Assembly: GCA_910585215.1 (NCBI GenBank)
Contig: CAJUDQ010000026.1
Span: 1-40,497, forward strand
Direction: 5' to 3'
DNA: 40,497 nucleotides
From: an uncultured Lachnospiraceae bacterium
GTDB taxonomy: Bacteria > Bacillota > Clostridia > Lachnospirales > Lachnospiraceae
Shown: piece by piece, positions 38,574 through 40,497 of the stretch
How the letters are laid out: every line of letters begins with the position of its first letter
Numbering within the stretch: the first letter of the stretch is position 1
Notes under the pieces: model-generated
What the model was told of the DNA's origin: nothing
Database searches by the model: none
What the model saw: the letters and a program-made list of their open reading frames with translations, nothing else
Translations under genes and position numbers: made by a program

Positions 38574-40250
38574 ATGAGGAATTTGAAGATGTGGAAAAAA
38601 TTTGTTTCATGTATACTGACGGCGGGGCTTGTACTGCCAATGACAGCATGTAACAAGCAGGAACAGTATATTATGGAACCGGGCGTTGCAAATACAGATA
38701 CGTCTCAGACGGAATTTACGGTTATGGGTTCTATCAGCGCGTTGAGCAAAGGATATGATAACAATGAAGTACTAAAGGAAATGCAGGAAAACGCGGGAAT
38801 AAAAATTAAATGGAATGTGATGAGCGATTCTCTGGGCGAACAGGTAAATATACGTATTGCAGGCAGGCAGCTTCCAGATGCGTTTCTTGCAGTCGGCTTT
38901 AATAATTATGATATTACTACTTATGGAAGCGACGGAGCCTTTATTGATTTAACTCCGTATCTGACAGAAGAGTATATGCCCAATCTGACAAAAATTCTGG
39001 AGGAAAATCCAGATATTCGGAGCGCAATTACTATGAATGACGGCTGTATTTATGGTCTTCCAGCAGCAGAAAAAATGGGAACCGCGGGTATTGGAAAGGA
39101 AGAGGATTACAGTATTTATACGATTCCACAGTTCAGCATGATTAATAAAGCATGGCTGGATGATTTGGGGCTTGATATGCCGACTACACTGGATGAGCTG
39201 CATGAAGTTTTGAAGGCGTTTCAGGAAAATGATATGAGTGCGAAATATTACGGAAATGACAAGGGAACCACGATTCCTATGAGCACTGGTTTTGACCAGT
39301 GGTGCTGGGGACAGAATATTTTTTATGCAGGATTTGGATTTACAAACTGGCCAAATGATGTTATCAATGATTTGGTGTTGAATCCTGACGGAAAGGTTGA
39401 ATTTATCTGTTCTTCAGATAAGTACCGCAAAGCGATCACTTATTTTCACGACTGGTATGCGGAAGGGCTGATGGATATAGAAATGTTCAGTCAAAGCGAT
39501 ACGCAGTTAATTTCAAAATGTTCGCAGGGATATGTGGGAGTATCTACATGGTGGTATATTGAGGAATTGATGGGAGAATATGCAGATGACTATGTATTTC
39601 TTCCGGTGCTCGACGGTCCTGACGGCACGCATAATGTAACGGTTCGTACCGGAGGGGCGGCAAACAGCGGCAGTTTAAGTATTACAAGTGCATGCAAGAG
39701 TCCTGCAAATCTGTTGAAATTCTTTGACCAGTGGTATGAGCCGGAGAACGTCATGCAGTTACAGTATGGACCGATTGGAACTTATTTTATAGAGAAGGAT
39801 GAAAACGGCGTATGGCTTAGTATTTCGGAAGAAGAAGCGAAAGAAAAATTTGGAAAATCCGCCGGAGAATTAAAGAGCGAGAGCGAAGTGCGCGGGCCGA
39901 AGCTGATTTTGAGTGATTATTACAGCACAACATTTAAAATGGAAGACCGTGCCATTGAAAGGCTGGAAGATTTATATAATTTTTGGATGCCATATGTTGA
40001 CAATACCATTACTTATCCGGTAGACTGTGTATATACGGAGGAGGAACTGGATGTAATCGACAGATACAAGGCCGACTTTGAAAGCAGTGTATCGGAGCAG
40101 GAGGGCTTATGGCTGAAAGAAGGCGGCCCCAGCGATTCCGAATGGAACAGCTATATCGATAAGCTGAACGATAAGTGTGGCATGAAAGAACTGCTGGAAG
40201 TTTATCAGAACGCATATGACCGTTATATGGAGGCAAAACAGGAAAAATAG
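38574..40250 (+). CDS. Extracellular solute-binding lipoprotein, family 1
   Basis: A 558-residue binding protein. The signal helix VSCILTAGLVLPMTAC ends in a lipobox, so it is lipidated at that cysteine (residue 26 of the longest form). Mature segments such as LPDAFLAVGFNNYDITTYG, INKAWLDDLGLDMPTTLDEL and FDQWYEPENVMQLQYGPIG place it with the large LplA/YtcQ-type binding proteins. It should deliver a carbohydrate to the two permeases. The start is uncertain: ATG 38574 has AGGA eight bases upstream, TTG 38583 has AAGGAG nine bases upstream, and ATG 38589 is also possible. The substrate is not readable. A hairpin follows the stop. Confidence 0.93.
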   Translation: MRNLKMWKKFVSCILTAGLVLPMTACNKQEQYIMEPGVANTDTSQTEFTVMGSISALSKGYDNNEVLKEMQENAGIKIKWNVMSDSLGEQVNIRIAGRQLPDAFLAVGFNNYDITTYGSDGAFIDLTPYLTEEYMPNLTKILEENPDIRSAITMNDGCIYGLPAAEKMGTAGIGKEEDYSIYTIPQFSMINKAWLDDLGLDMPTTLDELHEVLKAFQENDMSAKYYGNDKGTTIPMSTGFDQWCWGQNIFYAGFGFTNWPNDVINDLVLNPDGKVEFICSSDKYRKAITYFHDWYAEGLMDIEMFSQSDTQLISKCSQGYVGVSTWWYIEELMGEYADDYVFLPVLDGPDGTHNVTVRTGGAANSGSLSITSACKSPANLLKFFDQWYEPENVMQLQYGPIGTYFIEKDENGVWLSISEEEAKEKFGKSAGELKSESEVRGPKLILSDYYSTTFKMEDRAIERLEDLYNFWMPYVDNTITYPVDCVYTEEELDVIDRYKADFESSVSEQEGLWLKEGGPSDSEWNSYIDKLNDKCGMKELLEVYQNAYDRYMEAKQEK

Positions 40251-40267
40251 TGTAAAAAATTTATTTC

Positions 40268-40315
40268 GGGACTGCTGTGGAGATAAACAGCGATGTAAAT
40301 AAACACAGCAGTTCC
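40268..40315 (+). terminator. Hairpin after the solute-binding protein gene
   Basis: GGGACTGCTGTG (40268-40279) pairs with CACAGCAGTTCC (40304-40315), 12 bp with one G-U pair and a 24-base loop. The 3' flank is TGAAAAAAG, without a T run on the plus strand, so it may protect the mRNA end or partly stop transcription. Confidence 0.5.
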
Positions 40316-40386
40316 TGAAAAAAGATGTAGGAGGAGTTGTTAAGTAATTAAAAATATGAAAATATATGGATAAATATACTCAAAAG

Positions 40387-40452
40387 TAGACATATTATGG
40401 CAGCCCCAGAGGGGCTGTATCGCAAAGCTGCCACCCTGTTTCAGCCTGTCTA
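40387..40452 (+). ncRNA. Candidate structured RNA with competing stems
   Basis: TAGACA (40387-40392) and TGTCTA (40447-40452) form an outer stem. Within it, CAGCCCC (40401-40407) pairs with GGGGCTG (40411-40417) around AGA, but GGCAGC (40399-40404) can instead pair with GCTGCC (40427-40432), and the two exclude one another in part. No known riboswitch class was recognised. It lies just ahead of a predicted promoter at the window edge, so it may belong to the end of the importer transcript. Confidence 0.35.
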
Positions 40453-40458
40453 AAAATA

Positions 40459-40487
40459 TAGACAAAAATATATCGTCATGATATAAT
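40459..40487 (+). promoter_or_regulatory. Predicted promoter for a gene beyond the window
   Basis: TAGACA (40459-40464), 17 bases, TATAAT (40482-40487). The sequence ends ten bases later, so its gene cannot be seen; it would be transcribed on the plus strand, next after the importer operon. Confidence 0.55.
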
Positions 40488-40497
40488 ATCAGAGGAA

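Overview
The window looks like chromosome from a low-GC, Gram-positive anaerobe, most likely a gut Lachnospiraceae (Clostridia). The reasons are AT-rich DNA, strong AGGAGG-type ribosome binding sites, MutS2, YhaM, FakB/DegV and SbcCD proteins of Firmicutes type, a DUF4080 radical-SAM protein, a clostridial glycogen phosphorylase, and an LplB/YtcP-type sugar importer with no local ATPase. No rRNA, tRNA, CRISPR array, prophage or intact transposase gene was found. The genus cannot be fixed from sequence reading alone.

Layout. 1-1760: a WYL-domain regulator and a ClbS/DfsB-like protein, with a palindromic operator candidate on the promoter between them. 1763-6000: a ROK repressor divergent from an SDR dehydrogenase - GPH symporter - HAD phosphatase operon, which looks like a small polyol or sugar catabolic unit. 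6021-9106: queF, a decayed small ORF, a DegV fatty-acid-binding protein and an M20 peptidase. 9120-11873: a DUF4080 radical-SAM protein and a DnaQ-like exonuclease. 11815-12710: a membrane-anchored hypothetical protein on the minus strand and a 33-residue membrane peptide. 12787-16035: an AIR-synthase/HypE-like protein, then a tightly overlapping Lrp regulator - aminotransferase - TrmL operon. 16071-20613 (minus): mutS2 - response regulator - histidine kinase. 21064-27945: yhaM, rlmD, sbcD and sbcC. 28030-29979 (minus): a GH25 muramidase with a Thr/Pro repeat linker. 30185-32449: glycogen phosphorylase. 32660-36253 (minus): a LacI regulator followed by four membrane or envelope proteins, divergent from 36696-40250: two sugar permeases and a lipoprotein solute-binding protein.

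How the parts fit. Three regulator/transport modules are visible: WYL with ClbS-like, ROK with SDR-GPH-HAD, and LacI with a membrane operon plus an ABC importer. Each has repeated or palindromic DNA at the expected promoter position. The LacI module is the best candidate for an under-described system. It pairs an LplB-type importer with a YesL-like protein, a YcxB-like protein, a lipoprotein and a bitopic protein, and carries two copies of the palindrome TTTCATGAAA plus a TTTATCGC-A-GCGATAAA palindrome at the start of the importer transcript. Between modules lie several unexplained non-coding structures: two orphan hairpins resembling IS200/IS605 right ends, a five-unit 17-18 bp repeat array ahead of yhaM, leader repeats ahead of lacI, and a potentially switching RNA fold at the right edge.
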